A stretch of 64,000 nucleotides of DNA from NCBI GenBank assembly GCA_002412965.1, contig DHWB01000006.1, forward strand, positions 177,561 to 241,560, read 5' to 3'. Shown here in pieces: positions 32,350 through 42,252 of this stretch. The position numbers were made by a program, and so were the translations under genes. Position 1 is the first letter of the stretch; each line of letters starts with the position of its first letter. The notes below the pieces were generated by a model, which was not told the DNA's origin, searched no databases, and saw nothing but the letters and a program-made list of their open reading frames with translations. This stretch comes from Desulfomicrobium sp. UBA5193 (lineage in GTDB: Bacteria > Desulfobacterota > Desulfovibrionia > Desulfovibrionales > Desulfomicrobiaceae).

Positions 32350-34560
32350 TTAACGACGACGGGGTCCGCCGCGATCGCCTCCGCGATCACCGCCGCCGCG
32401 AGGTCTGTCGTTACGCGGACGGTCCGAGCGGGGCTGAACCGGCTCCGGCTCTTCCCCAAGTTCTTCCAGGATGATGGCCTTGCGGCTGAGCTTGATGCGG
32501 CCCGAGGGCTCGACATCGATAACCCGGACACGGATGGCGTCGCCTTCCTGGACCACATCCGTGACCACGTTGACCCGGTCGCGGGCCAGCTGGGAGATGT
32601 GGCAGAGGCCCTCAAGACCGGGCAGGATTTCGATGAATGCGCCGAAGTCCATGATCTTCTTGACGATGCCGTCGTAGTCCTTGTTCAATTCCCCTTTCTG
32701 GTCATAATAGAGGACCATCTCGCGGGCCTTGGCCAGCGAGGTCGAATCCGGAGCAAAGATGGAAATCTTGCCGGAATCGTCGATGTCGATGTCGGCCTTG
32801 GTGGCTTCGCAGATGGCCTTGATGTTCTTGCCGCCAGGTCCGATGACTTCGCGGATCTTGTCCTGCGAAATGTGCACGATGTCCATCTGCGGAGCGAATA
32901 CCGACAGCTCGCCTCTGGGCGCGGCAATGAGCGCCTCCATCTGGTCGAGGATGTGCACACGTGCGTCCTTGGCCTGGTGGAGGGCTTTCTGCATGACTTC
33001 GGCCGGAATGCCCTTGATCTTGATGTCCATCTGGATAGAGGTCACGCCGTCGCGGCTGCCTGCGACCTTGAAGTCCATGTCGCCCAGGTGGTCTTCGTCA
33101 CCGAGGATGTCCGTCAGGACCAGATACTCGTCACCTTCCTTGATCAGGCCCATGGCAATTCCGGCAATGGGCGTCTTGATCGGAACGCCGGCGTCCATGA
33201 GCGCCAGGGTGCCGCCGCAGACCGAAGCCATGGACGAAGAGCCGTTGGATTCCATGATGTCGGAGACGACGCGGATGGTGAACGGGAATGCGTCCGGCGC
33301 GGGCAGGACGGGGTTCAGGGCCCGCTCCGACAGGGCGCCGTGGCCGACTTCGCGGCGTCCGGGCGCACGCAGCATGCGCGCTTCACCGACACTGTAGGGC
33401 GGGAAATTGTAGTGCATCAGAAAACGTCTGGAAACTTCACCGGCAAGAGTCTCGATGCGCTGCTCATCACGGGTGCTGCCCAAGGTGCAGGTGCACAGGG
33501 CCTTGGTCTCGCCACGGGTGAAGATGGCCGAGCCGTGGGTGCGGGGCAGAAAGCCCACTTCCATGATCAGGGGGCGGACAGTGGTCAGGTCGCGGCCGTC
33601 GATACGGATCTTGTCGGTCATGATGCGTTGGCGGACGAGGTGCTTCTCCACTTTTTCGAGGATTTCACCGACGCCACGGATGCGCTCCGGAGTATCCGCA
33701 AAACGGGCGGCCAGGGCTTCCATCAGATTCTGACGGACCTTCTTCTTGGCGTCGCGGCGATCCATCTTGCCAGGCACGGCTAGGGCAACCGTCAGTGGAG
33801 CGACGGCCAGTTCGCGCACGGCTTCCACCAATTCGGTGTCTTCCTGGGGCGGGGTGACCGTAAATTTTTCCTTGCCGAGCGCGGCGCGCAGCTCTTCCTG
33901 AACATCGAGGAAGGGACCGAGCTGGGCGTGTCCCCAGGCCACAGCCTGAGTCATGATGTCTTCGGACAGGAACTGGGCTCCGCCTTCGACCATGACCACC
34001 GCGTCACGTGATCCGGCCAGGACCATGTTCAGCTGGCTTGAGGCGAGCTCCGAGGCGGTGGGGTTGAGCATGAATTCCCCGTCCTTGTAACCCACGCGGA
34101 TGGCAGCGATGGGACCGGCAAAGGGGATGTCGGAGATGTGCAGCGCGGCGGACGAGCCGAGCATGGCCAGGATATCGGGGGAATGCTCCTTGTCCGAGGA
34201 GATGACCGTGGCGATGACCTGGATCTCGTTGGTGCACCCCTTGGGGAACAGGGGCCGGATGGGCCGGTCCATGAGCCGGGAGGTCAGTGTCTCGTGTTCA
34301 CTGGGGCGGCCCACTTCGCGGCGGAAGTAGTTGCCCGGAACGCGGCCGGCGGCATAGAGCATTTCCTGATAGTTGCAGGTCAGGGGAAGGAAATCCACGA
34401 CCCGGTCCAGGGGCTGATGGGTGGCCGTGACCAGGACGATGGTGTCGCCGCACTGGACGGTCACGGAGCCGCTGGCCTGCAGGGCCAATTTGCCGTGTTC
34501 GATGATGATTTCTTTTTCGCCCAGGGAGATGCTGCGCCGGGTGATTTCAAAAGCTGCCAT
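32350..34560 (-). CDS. pnp: polyribonucleotide nucleotidyltransferase (PNPase)
   Basis: A 736-residue phosphorolytic 3'-5' exoribonuclease. Order: RNase PH domain 1 (IEHGKLALQASGSVTVQ), helical linker, RNase PH domain 2 (FLPRTHGSAIFTRGETKALC, FPFTIRVVSDIMESNGSSSM), KH (DIVHISQDKIREVIGPGGKN) and S1 (YDGIVKKIMDFGAFIEI). It ends in an Arg/Gly-rich tail of about 20 residues (RPRGGGDRGGDRGG), which may add RNA binding. Last gene of the rimP-nusA operon; a processing hairpin lies upstream. Confidence 0.97.
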   Translation of the reverse strand: MAAFEITRRSISLGEKEIIIEHGKLALQASGSVTVQCGDTIVLVTATHQPLDRVVDFLPLTCNYQEMLYAAGRVPGNYFRREVGRPSEHETLTSRLMDRPIRPLFPKGCTNEIQVIATVISSDKEHSPDILAMLGSSAALHISDIPFAGPIAAIRVGYKDGEFMLNPTASELASSQLNMVLAGSRDAVVMVEGGAQFLSEDIMTQAVAWGHAQLGPFLDVQEELRAALGKEKFTVTPPQEDTELVEAVRELAVAPLTVALAVPGKMDRRDAKKKVRQNLMEALAARFADTPERIRGVGEILEKVEKHLVRQRIMTDKIRIDGRDLTTVRPLIMEVGFLPRTHGSAIFTRGETKALCTCTLGSTRDEQRIETLAGEVSRRFLMHYNFPPYSVGEARMLRAPGRREVGHGALSERALNPVLPAPDAFPFTIRVVSDIMESNGSSSMASVCGGTLALMDAGVPIKTPIAGIAMGLIKEGDEYLVLTDILGDEDHLGDMDFKVAGSRDGVTSIQMDIKIKGIPAEVMQKALHQAKDARVHILDQMEALIAAPRGELSVFAPQMDIVHISQDKIREVIGPGGKNIKAICEATKADIDIDDSGKISIFAPDSTSLAKAREMVLYYDQKGELNKDYDGIVKKIMDFGAFIEILPGLEGLCHISQLARDRVNVVTDVVQEGDAIRVRVIDVEPSGRIKLSRKAIILEELGEEPEPVQPRSDRPRNDRPRGGGDRGGDRGGPRRR

Positions 34561-34616
34561 GATGTGCCTCGTGGTGGTTTGGGCGCTCCCTTGAAAGGCA
34601 GCTGGTGGCGGGTTTG

Positions 34617-34662
34617 GTGTTTAGTGCATGGTGCAACGGCCGTTGGACCATGCACTAAACAC
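34617..34662 (-). ncRNA. long rpsO-pnp hairpin, probable RNase III site
   Basis: GTGTTTAGTGCATGGT (34617-34632) and its exact reverse complement (34647-34662) enclose CAACGGCCGTTG, itself a perfect 12-bp palindrome. The unit is a 46-bp near-perfect palindrome 56 bp upstream of the pnp start. In E. coli a long hairpin at the same place is cleaved by RNase III and allows PNPase to repress its own mRNA; the same role is inferred here. Confidence 0.7.
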
Positions 34663-34702
34663 AAAACCGCAAGCATGAAGGTGCTGCCGGGAGCGCGGTT
34701 CG

Positions 34703-34734
34703 TAAAAAGGGCAGGCGGGACCGATGGTCCCGCC
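34703..34734 (-). terminator. rpsO terminator (probably partial)
   Basis: On the minus strand GGCGGGACC, loop ATC, GGTCCCGCC, then TGCCCTTTTTA. Perfect 9-bp stem 11 bp after the rpsO stop; some read-through into pnp is expected. Confidence 0.85.
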
Positions 34735-34744
34735 TTAAAGATGT

Positions 34745-35020
34745 CTACTTGCGCAGACCGAGTCGTGCGATCAGATCGCGATAGCGCTGAATTTCAGTCT
34801 TTTTCAGGTAATTCAGAAGCTGTCTGCGTTTGCCGACGAGCTTCAGCAGTCCTGTGCGGGAATGGTGATCCTTCTGATGACTCTTGAAGTGATCAGACAG
34901 ATACGTGATCCGTTCAGTCAACAGAGCCACCTGTACTTCAGGGGACCCGGTATCGGTCTCGGTTTTGCCATATTCCTTTACAACTTCAGCCTTGCGTTCA
35001 GGGGTTAAGACCACAGCCAT
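34745..35020 (-). CDS. rpsO: 30S ribosomal protein S15
   Basis: A 91-residue primary 16S rRNA-binding protein of the small-subunit platform. The family signature is present: TGSPEVQVALLTERI near residues 24-38, then HFKSHQKDHHSRTGLLKLVGKRRQLLNYLKKT with the rRNA-binding HxxDxxSRRGLLxLVxxRRxLLxYL pattern. Normal length. Ribosome site GGAGG. It lies directly upstream of pnp as in many bacteria. Confidence 0.98.
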   Translation of the reverse strand: MAVVLTPERKAEVVKEYGKTETDTGSPEVQVALLTERITYLSDHFKSHQKDHHSRTGLLKLVGKRRQLLNYLKKTEIQRYRDLIARLGLRK

Positions 35021-35076
35021 ATCCTCCGGTTTTCATGTTTCTTCCACCTGACCATAACCAATTGCGAACCAGAGCC

Positions 35077-36000
35077 TTATGCCTGCCAAAGCCCGCGCAG
35101 TATGACCCAGGACAAGACCGAGTCCCGCATGCGTGCTTCCACCAGGGCCAACGGGGCCAGGGTGGGGGAGAGCATGAGGGCGCGGTCTCCTTCCAGGGCG
35201 GGGTAATCGGGAAAAAGGCTTGTTGGCAGCCAGGCCCCATTTTGCACCAGCGCGGCCTGCTCATTGGAGAGCTGAAGCTTGGGCCAGTGGGGCAGAGCCT
35301 GTGTCATGGGCAGAACCAGTTCATTGAGCTTGTCTGCGCTTGCCAGCACTTTTTCCAGATCATGCGCCTGGTCGAGCGTGAACGGGTGGCTTGCCTCCCG
35401 CTCCAGTTCGCTGAGCACCGCTCCGCACCCAAGTCGCTTCCCCAGGCTGTGGGCCAGGGAGCGGATGTAGGTTCCCGCGGAGCACGTGACTCGAAAGCTT
35501 ATCTTCGGCAGATCCACGGACAGAATCTGCACGTCAAAAATTGTAATGTCCTTGACCTTGACCGGAACCTCTTTGCCGGCCCGGTGCAGGGCATAGAGGG
35601 GCTGACCCTGATGCTTGGCCGCCGACACCGGCGGCACTTCCTGGCTCATGGTGCCGAGCCATCCCAGGATTTCTGTCCGGATCGACTCCGTGTCCAGATG
35701 GTCCCAGGGCGCTTCAGCCAGCACCCGGCCCTGAACGTCGTAGGTATCCGTTGCCTGGCCAAGGATCAGAGTGCCTCGGTAGGTCTTGCGGTCATCGCTC
35801 AGATAGCCGGCCAGCTTGGTGCCCTGTCCGAGCAGGACCAACAGCACGCCCGTGGCCATGGGGTCCAGGGTTCCTGCGTGGCCGATTTTCTTCTGGCCCA
35901 AACGCCGCTTGATCTGATTGAGGCAATCCGTCGAGGTCGGGCCTCCCGGTTTATGCAAAACCAGCACCCCGTCAAGTTGTTTCAGGGATGGGGTATTCAA
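35077..36000 (-). CDS. truB: tRNA pseudouridine-55 synthase
   Basis: A 307-residue enzyme that makes pseudouridine 55 in the T loop of tRNAs. The catalytic motif HAGTLDPMATGVL lies at 41-53 with the nucleophile D46. KTYRGTLILGQATDTYDVQG and CSAGTYIRSLAHSLGKRLG follow, as expected. The C-terminal part has a weak PUA-like end. The start overlaps the nrnA stop (ATGA). Confidence 0.96.
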   Translation of the reverse strand: MNTPSLKQLDGVLVLHKPGGPTSTDCLNQIKRRLGQKKIGHAGTLDPMATGVLLVLLGQGTKLAGYLSDDRKTYRGTLILGQATDTYDVQGRVLAEAPWDHLDTESIRTEILGWLGTMSQEVPPVSAAKHQGQPLYALHRAGKEVPVKVKDITIFDVQILSVDLPKISFRVTCSAGTYIRSLAHSLGKRLGCGAVLSELEREASHPFTLDQAHDLEKVLASADKLNELVLPMTQALPHWPKLQLSNEQAALVQNGAWLPTSLFPDYPALEGDRALMLSPTLAPLALVEARMRDSVLSWVILRGLWQA

Positions 36001-36962
36001 GAGCGGGCCAGTTCCTCGGTCACGGCCTGGACCATTGTCGTTTTGGCCTCGTCCATGTGCATGTTCAGGGTTCCACCTGCAGCATTGCGATGTCCGCCGC
36101 CGCCGAAGTGTGCGGCCACGACCTGCACGTTGATGCTGCCCTTGGAACGCAATGAAAATTTTATGCCGGTCTCTTCTTCACGCAGGCTGATCGCCACCTG
36201 CACGCCGCGTACATAGAGCACTGTGTTGACCAGACCTTCCGTGTCTTCGGGACCGGTCCCGGTCTGCTCAAAAAGCTCACGGGTAAAGGCGATGAGGCTG
36301 ATCTGCCCATTGGCATGAAGGCGCGCCCGTTTGAGCACGGTGCCGCGCATCTGCAATTGGTTGATGGTCCCGGTGGACTGCTTCTGCTCGTGAAACGGAC
36401 CGGGCAGAAGTCCCTGTCGCAGTATCTCGGCCGCCATCACCAAGGTTTCCGGGCGGGTGTTGTTGAAACAGAAGTCCCCGGTATCGGAAATGAGGGCCAG
36501 ATACACGTATTCGCCCAAGAGTCCGACCAGGGGCACGTCGAGCTTTTTGGCCAGCATGCCGACCATCTCGCCCACCGAGGATGCCCGCTGTTCCACCCAG
36601 TTCAAGGTCCCGAACATGGGATTGCCCAGGTGATGGTCCATGTTGAGCACCGTCTTGGCTTTGAGCCAGGGGGCGATGACCTGTCCGGCGCGCTCCGGGC
36701 TGCCGCAGTCCAGAACGATGAGCGAATCCGGCTCAACCGCAGGCAACTCCGTGAGAATCTCGCGTTTCGGAGCAAGCCAGGTGAAACGGTTCGGAATCCC
36801 CGATTCGTTGAACAGTGTTACGTTCTTTCCGAGGGCGGCGAGCAACTCCCCCATGGCCAGCATGGAGCCCAGCGCGTCACCGTCGGGGGCGACGTGGGAC
36901 AGGACCAGGAAGTTATCCGTCGAACGGATGTGCTCAACGATTTGGTTCAGGGGGGGCGTCAT
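35997..36962 (-). CDS. nrnA: DHH-family oligoribonuclease / pAp phosphatase
   Basis: A 321-residue DHH-DHHA1 phosphoesterase of the NrnA type, which degrades very short RNAs and dephosphorylates pAp. Motifs: SHVAPDGDALGS at about 22-33, DCG near 85, DHH at 109-111 (NMDHHLGNP), a second DTGDF block (ISDTGDFCF), and the C-terminal DHHA1 motif GGGGHRNAAGG. pAp comes from sulfur metabolism; which reaction dominates here is not known. The start overlaps rbfA by 29 bp. Confidence 0.92.
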   Translation of the reverse strand: MTPPLNQIVEHIRSTDNFLVLSHVAPDGDALGSMLAMGELLAALGKNVTLFNESGIPNRFTWLAPKREILTELPAVEPDSLIVLDCGSPERAGQVIAPWLKAKTVLNMDHHLGNPMFGTLNWVEQRASSVGEMVGMLAKKLDVPLVGLLGEYVYLALISDTGDFCFNNTRPETLVMAAEILRQGLLPGPFHEQKQSTGTINQLQMRGTVLKRARLHANGQISLIAFTRELFEQTGTGPEDTEGLVNTVLYVRGVQVAISLREEETGIKFSLRSKGSINVQVVAAHFGGGGHRNAAGGTLNMHMDEAKTTMVQAVTEELARS

Positions 36963-37278
36963 ACACCATGTCCTCGAGAAAGGTGTCCCACTGGAAACGC
37001 AGGTCGGGGATGCCGCGCAGGTTGAGTTCCTTGCTCAGTCTTGAGCGCAGAAAACCTTTGGCCCGGTACAGCGCCTTGGTGATCTCCGGTTCGGCGGAGC
37101 GTCCCCGGATATGTGTGTAGAGGACTTCGGCGATGCTGAAATCCCGGTTCAGACGCACGCCGGTGATGGTGACCAACGCAAGCGTCGGGTCCTCGACTTC
37201 CTGCACGAGCAGGGAGGCCAGGACTTGCATGATCTGATCGCCCATCTGTACGGCTCGACGTGTATTGCTTCGTTGCAT
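36934..37278 (-). CDS. rbfA: ribosome-binding factor A
   Basis: A 114-residue KH-fold protein that helps mature the 5' end of 16S rRNA and the 30S head. Seen: RRAVQMGDQIMQVLASLLVQ, EVEDPTLALVTITGVRLNRD and the RFQWDTFLEDM end that corresponds to LxFxxDxSxE in the family. Normal length. Its 3' end overlaps nrnA by 29 bp and DUF503 lies 6 bp upstream. Confidence 0.95.
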   Translation of the reverse strand: MQRSNTRRAVQMGDQIMQVLASLLVQEVEDPTLALVTITGVRLNRDFSIAEVLYTHIRGRSAEPEITKALYRAKGFLRSRLSKELNLRGIPDLRFQWDTFLEDMVYDAPPEPNR

Positions 37279-37284
37279 AAAAAA

Positions 37285-37572
37285 TCAGGCTCCAAATACG
37301 TCCATGTCGGCATGAACCAGTTCATCCGCGGTGGAGGCTTCCACCATGGCCAGGATTTTGGACAGTTGGCTGTGCACGTATCCCGTTTCGTTGGACACCG
37401 TGACCACTCCGAGAACCAGGGTCTGATGAGAGTCCTGGGCCTCGGTTTCGGCCACGGCCACATTGAAAGTGTTGCGCAGCTTCTGTTTCAGACTGTTGGC
37501 GCTTTTTCGTTTTTCCTTCAAGGAAAAAACGCCATGCAGCCTGAATTCCAGGCGCAGGGTGCCGATGATCAT
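37285..37572 (-). CDS. DUF503 (YlxP-like) protein
   Basis: A 95-residue protein of the DUF503/YlxP family found between infB and rbfA in many bacteria. The pattern GTLRLEFRLHGVFSLKEKR near the N-terminus and FNVAVAETEAQDSHQTLVLG in the middle are diagnostic. Function is not established; genomic place suggests a ribosome-related role. Confidence 0.9.
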   Translation of the reverse strand: MIIGTLRLEFRLHGVFSLKEKRKSANSLKQKLRNTFNVAVAETEAQDSHQTLVLGVVTVSNETGYVHSQLSKILAMVEASTADELVHADMDVFGA

Positions 37573-37614
37573 GACCGTCTACCGGTTAGGTGTCCGAACG
37601 TGCCGTAAAAAATG

Positions 37615-37706
37615 AAAGGCATGGATTCCCGCCTTCGCGGGAATGACACGGAACTGACGCAAGCGGCCCTAGCGTCATTCCCGCGAAGGCGGGAATCCAT
37701 GCCTTT
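37615..37706. repeat. dRS3-like inverted repeat, copy 2 (perfect)
   Basis: 33-bp arms (37615-37647 and 37674-37706) are exact reverse complements with a 26-bp spacer. Each arm contains ATTCCC-N8-GGGAAT (37625-37644 and 37677-37696). It sits inside the nusA operon, between infB and DUF503, where its transcript would fold into a strong hairpin. Confidence 0.92.
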
Positions 37707-37730
37707 ATGTCGTATGTTCAGGCCCCGGAC

Positions 37731-40643
37731 CTAGATGGTCCGGGCTTCCTCGACCAGTTCAAAGGCTTCGATGATGTCGCCCATCTTGAGATCGTTGAAG
37801 TTTTCAAGCGCCGTGCCGCAATCGTAGCCCTTGGTCACTTCCTTGGCGTCGTCCTTGAATCGCTTCAGGGAGCTGAGCTTGCCGGTGTAGACGACCACAC
37901 CATTGCGCAGCAGGCGGACATGGGCATTGCGCTTGAGCTTTCCGTCGCTGACCATGCAGCCGGCGATGTTGCCGATCTTGGGCACGCTGAAGATCTGCTG
38001 CACATCGGCCTGACCCAGGTACACTTCCTTGATGTCCGGGGAGAGCATGCCGGACATGGCCGCCTTGATGTCATCCACAAGCTTGTAGATGATGTCGTAG
38101 AAGCGGATGTCGACCTTCTCCTGTTCCGCCACTTCCTTGATCTTGGCAGTGGGGCGGATGTTGAAGCCGATGATGATGGCGTTGGACGCCGAGGCCAGCA
38201 GGATGTCGGATTCGGTGATGGCACCGGCTCCGCCATGCAGCAGCACGATCTTGACCTCTTCCGTGGACAGCTTGCGCAGCGCCTCGGAGATGGCCTCAAG
38301 AGAACCCTGCACGTCGGCTTTCAGAAGCAGGTTCAGGTTCTGGGCTTCTTCTCCGGCCTTGGTGGCCAGGAAGCTTTCCAGAGTGACCTTGGATTCCTTG
38401 GCCAGTTCCTTGTCACGATGCTTGACGCGGCGGTCTTCGGCGATCTTGCGGGCGACTTTTTCATCCTTGACGATGACGAATTCGTCACCCGCCTCGGGGA
38501 TGCCTTCAAAACCCTGGATTTCCGTCGGGATGGCCGGTCCGGCAGTCTTGATCTGGCGGCCCTGGTCATCGAACATGGCCCGGACCTTGCCGCTGATCAG
38601 GCCGCAGACGAAGGCATCGCCCTGGGTGATCTGGCCTTCCTGGATGAGAACCGTGCCCACGGGGCCGCGACCCTTGTCCAGCTTGGCTTCGACCACGTGG
38701 CCGCGACCGGGCTTGTCCGGATTGGCCTTGAGGTCGAGCACTTCGGCTTGCAGCAGGATGAGTTCGAGCAGTTCGTCCAGGCCCTCGCGCTTCTTGGCCG
38801 AAACATGGGCGAAAATGGTGTCTCCGCCCCAGTCTTCAGGCATGAGGCCAAGGTCGGACAGCTCACGCTTGACCCGGTCCGGATCGGCCCCTTCCTTGTC
38901 CATCTTGTTCACGGCCACGACAATGGGCACGCCCGCTGCCTTGGAGTGACTGACGGCTTCCTTGGTCTGTTCCATGACGCCGTCGTCGGCGGCCACGACC
39001 AGGACAACGATGTCCGTGACCTTGGCCCCTCGGGCACGCATGGTGGTGAAGGCTTCATGGCCGGGGGTGTCCAGGAAGACGATCTCGCCGCGCGATGTGG
39101 CCACATGGTACGCGCCAATATGCTGGGTGATGCCGCCCGCTTCGCCGGAGGCGACACTCGTTTTGCGGATGGCGTCCAGCAGGGAGGTCTTGCCGTGGTC
39201 GACGTGGCCCATGATGGTCACGACGGGCGGACGGGGCTTCAAGTCCTCGGCCTTGTCCGCTTCCTTGGGCAGCAGGAATTCGTCCTCGGAGAAACCGGCC
39301 CTCTCCACTTCGTACTTGAATTCGGCGGCCAGAAGCAGGGCCGTGTCAAAATCCAGGGACTGGTTGATGGTCGCCATGACGCCCATGGAAAAGAGCTTCT
39401 TGATCAGGTCCTGGGCCTTGATGCCCATCTGATGGGCCAGATCGGTCAGGCGAATGGTGTCGTCGACGCGAATCTTGCGCTTGGAGGCCTTGAGGGGCTG
39501 AGTGATCTGCACCTGAGCCCGAGCGCCACCGGCTCTGCGGGCTTCGGCCCGCTGGGCCTTCTTGCCCTTGCCCATGGAGAATTCTTCCTTGCGGTACAGG
39601 TCGGCCGCCTCCACTGTGCGACGGCCTTTCTTCTTCTTGCCGCGAGAATCCTTCGTGCCTTCGGTTTCGGGCGCCGGACGCGGGGCTGCACCCGGATCGG
39701 AAGGTCCTGCGGGTCTGGGGCCAGGTCCGCCGGGACGAGGTCCGCCAGGACCTTGCGGACGGGGAGCCGGTCCCGAAGGACGGCCGCCAGGTCCGCCAGG
39801 CCCGGTATAGCCGGCGGGTCCCATGGGGCGTTGCGCCGGTCCCGAGGGACGGTTGCCTGGGGGGACGTAGCCGGCAGGTCCCATGGGGCGTTGCAGGGGC
39901 TGCCCTTCAGCGCGTGTGTCGGGAAATTCGACAATCGTGGGCCGGGAAATGATCTTGACCTGGACGGAGGGAGGCGCTGGCTTGGGCTTTTTCGTCTTTT
40001 TGCGGGCCCGTTTGGCTTCTTCGGATTCGCCGTCGATCTCGGCGGTCGTCTCGTCGGCGGCCCCTGCGGGAGCTTCTTGCTTGGCTTCCGTGGTCACGGG
40101 CGTCTCGCTGACCACCACCTCTTCCGCTACAGGGGTCTGTGCGGGAGCGTGCACTTCCTTGGTCGGAGCCGGGGATTCCTGGGCAGTGGGCGCGTGAACG
40201 GCAGGCTGTTCGGCCAAAGTCTCAGGCGTCGCGGCCGGCTGAACCGTGGTTTCTTCGGAAATGATGCGAGCCGGAGCAATAATGACCGCACGCGCAGATT
40301 TGCGCGCACGCGGTTGCTCGGGCTGCCCGGCTGTCTCGGTCGGAACCTCGGCGGGGGTTTCATCCTGGTCTTGCGGAGCAGCTTCGGCTGTTTCCGGGGT
40401 TTCGGCAGTCACGACCTTGTGCCGCTTGCGCACGATGACTCCGGAAGTCGCCCGTGTGTCGACGACCTGAGGCGTCCCGGACCTGTTCTGGTGATGATCC
40501 CGGACCTGCACGACTTCATCGTCGGTCAGGCTGCTCATGTGGCTTTTGGCGGAGATTTTGAGTTCCCGCAACAATGTCATCAAATCCTTGCTGGAGATAT
40601 CAAGCTCCGTGGCAAGATCTCTCACTCGCAATCTAGTGGACAT
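37731..40643 (-). CDS. infB: translation initiation factor IF-2
   Basis: A 970-residue GTPase that brings initiator tRNA to the 30S subunit. The G domain starts near 470 with GHVDHGKT at 479-486, then DTPGHEAF and NKMDKEGAD; domains II-IV follow to the end. The N-terminal IF2-N motif (TRLRVRDLATELDISSKDLM) opens the protein. Residues about 80-330 are low-complexity, Ala/Glu/Pro-rich, then Gly/Pro-rich with a repeated RPMGPAGY unit. The start at 40643 has AAGGGGG ahead and overlaps ylxR by 11 bp. Confidence 0.97.
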   Translation of the reverse strand: MSTRLRVRDLATELDISSKDLMTLLRELKISAKSHMSSLTDDEVVQVRDHHQNRSGTPQVVDTRATSGVIVRKRHKVVTAETPETAEAAPQDQDETPAEVPTETAGQPEQPRARKSARAVIIAPARIISEETTVQPAATPETLAEQPAVHAPTAQESPAPTKEVHAPAQTPVAEEVVVSETPVTTEAKQEAPAGAADETTAEIDGESEEAKRARKKTKKPKPAPPSVQVKIISRPTIVEFPDTRAEGQPLQRPMGPAGYVPPGNRPSGPAQRPMGPAGYTGPGGPGGRPSGPAPRPQGPGGPRPGGPGPRPAGPSDPGAAPRPAPETEGTKDSRGKKKKGRRTVEAADLYRKEEFSMGKGKKAQRAEARRAGGARAQVQITQPLKASKRKIRVDDTIRLTDLAHQMGIKAQDLIKKLFSMGVMATINQSLDFDTALLLAAEFKYEVERAGFSEDEFLLPKEADKAEDLKPRPPVVTIMGHVDHGKTSLLDAIRKTSVASGEAGGITQHIGAYHVATSRGEIVFLDTPGHEAFTTMRARGAKVTDIVVLVVAADDGVMEQTKEAVSHSKAAGVPIVVAVNKMDKEGADPDRVKRELSDLGLMPEDWGGDTIFAHVSAKKREGLDELLELILLQAEVLDLKANPDKPGRGHVVEAKLDKGRGPVGTVLIQEGQITQGDAFVCGLISGKVRAMFDDQGRQIKTAGPAIPTEIQGFEGIPEAGDEFVIVKDEKVARKIAEDRRVKHRDKELAKESKVTLESFLATKAGEEAQNLNLLLKADVQGSLEAISEALRKLSTEEVKIVLLHGGAGAITESDILLASASNAIIIGFNIRPTAKIKEVAEQEKVDIRFYDIIYKLVDDIKAAMSGMLSPDIKEVYLGQADVQQIFSVPKIGNIAGCMVSDGKLKRNAHVRLLRNGVVVYTGKLSSLKRFKDDAKEVTKGYDCGTALENFNDLKMGDIIEAFELVEEARTI

Positions 40644-40890
40644 GCCCAACCCCCTTACATTTCTTCTGCCAGCCCTTGAATCGCTCGAATTTGTTCCGGC
40701 ACGCCGCATCGCGGCAAAGATAAAAACCCCGTCCCGGTGTTTTTCCGGTGCTGTCAGCGGTCAGAGTGAGCTCTCCGTGAACAGGGCAGGTAAATCTGTA
40801 CAGTTCGTCCTTGGAAAAACGCTGCCTGCAGATGACGCACATGCGTATCGGTTTATCGGCACAAGCCTTTGATTCATCCGTACGGATCAT
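40633..40890 (-). CDS. ylxR: YlxR (DUF448) family protein
   Basis: An 85-residue basic protein. The family signature RMCVICRQRFSKDELYRF lies at 16-33 with C18 and C21, and GRGFYLCRDAACRNKF follows with two more cysteines. YlxR has an RNA-binding-like surface; roles in RNase P or transcription control have been reported in some bacteria. It begins directly after the nusA stop and overlaps infB by 11 bp. Confidence 0.93.
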   Translation of the reverse strand: MIRTDESKACADKPIRMCVICRQRFSKDELYRFTCPVHGELTLTADSTGKTPGRGFYLCRDAACRNKFERFKGWQKKCKGVGHVH

Positions 40891-42204
<1,314 letters not shown>

Positions 42205-42252
42205 GAACGTCCTCCGTTCTCCTTGCGGCAATAGCCCGCCGTATTCCGAAAT

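Noticed and set aside
32281..33783. 500-codon frame opposite pnp
   Set aside because: Antisense shadow with no ribosome site or domain.
37707..40679. 990-codon frame opposite infB
   Set aside because: Shadow of the infB coding strand; infB domains are all present on the minus strand.
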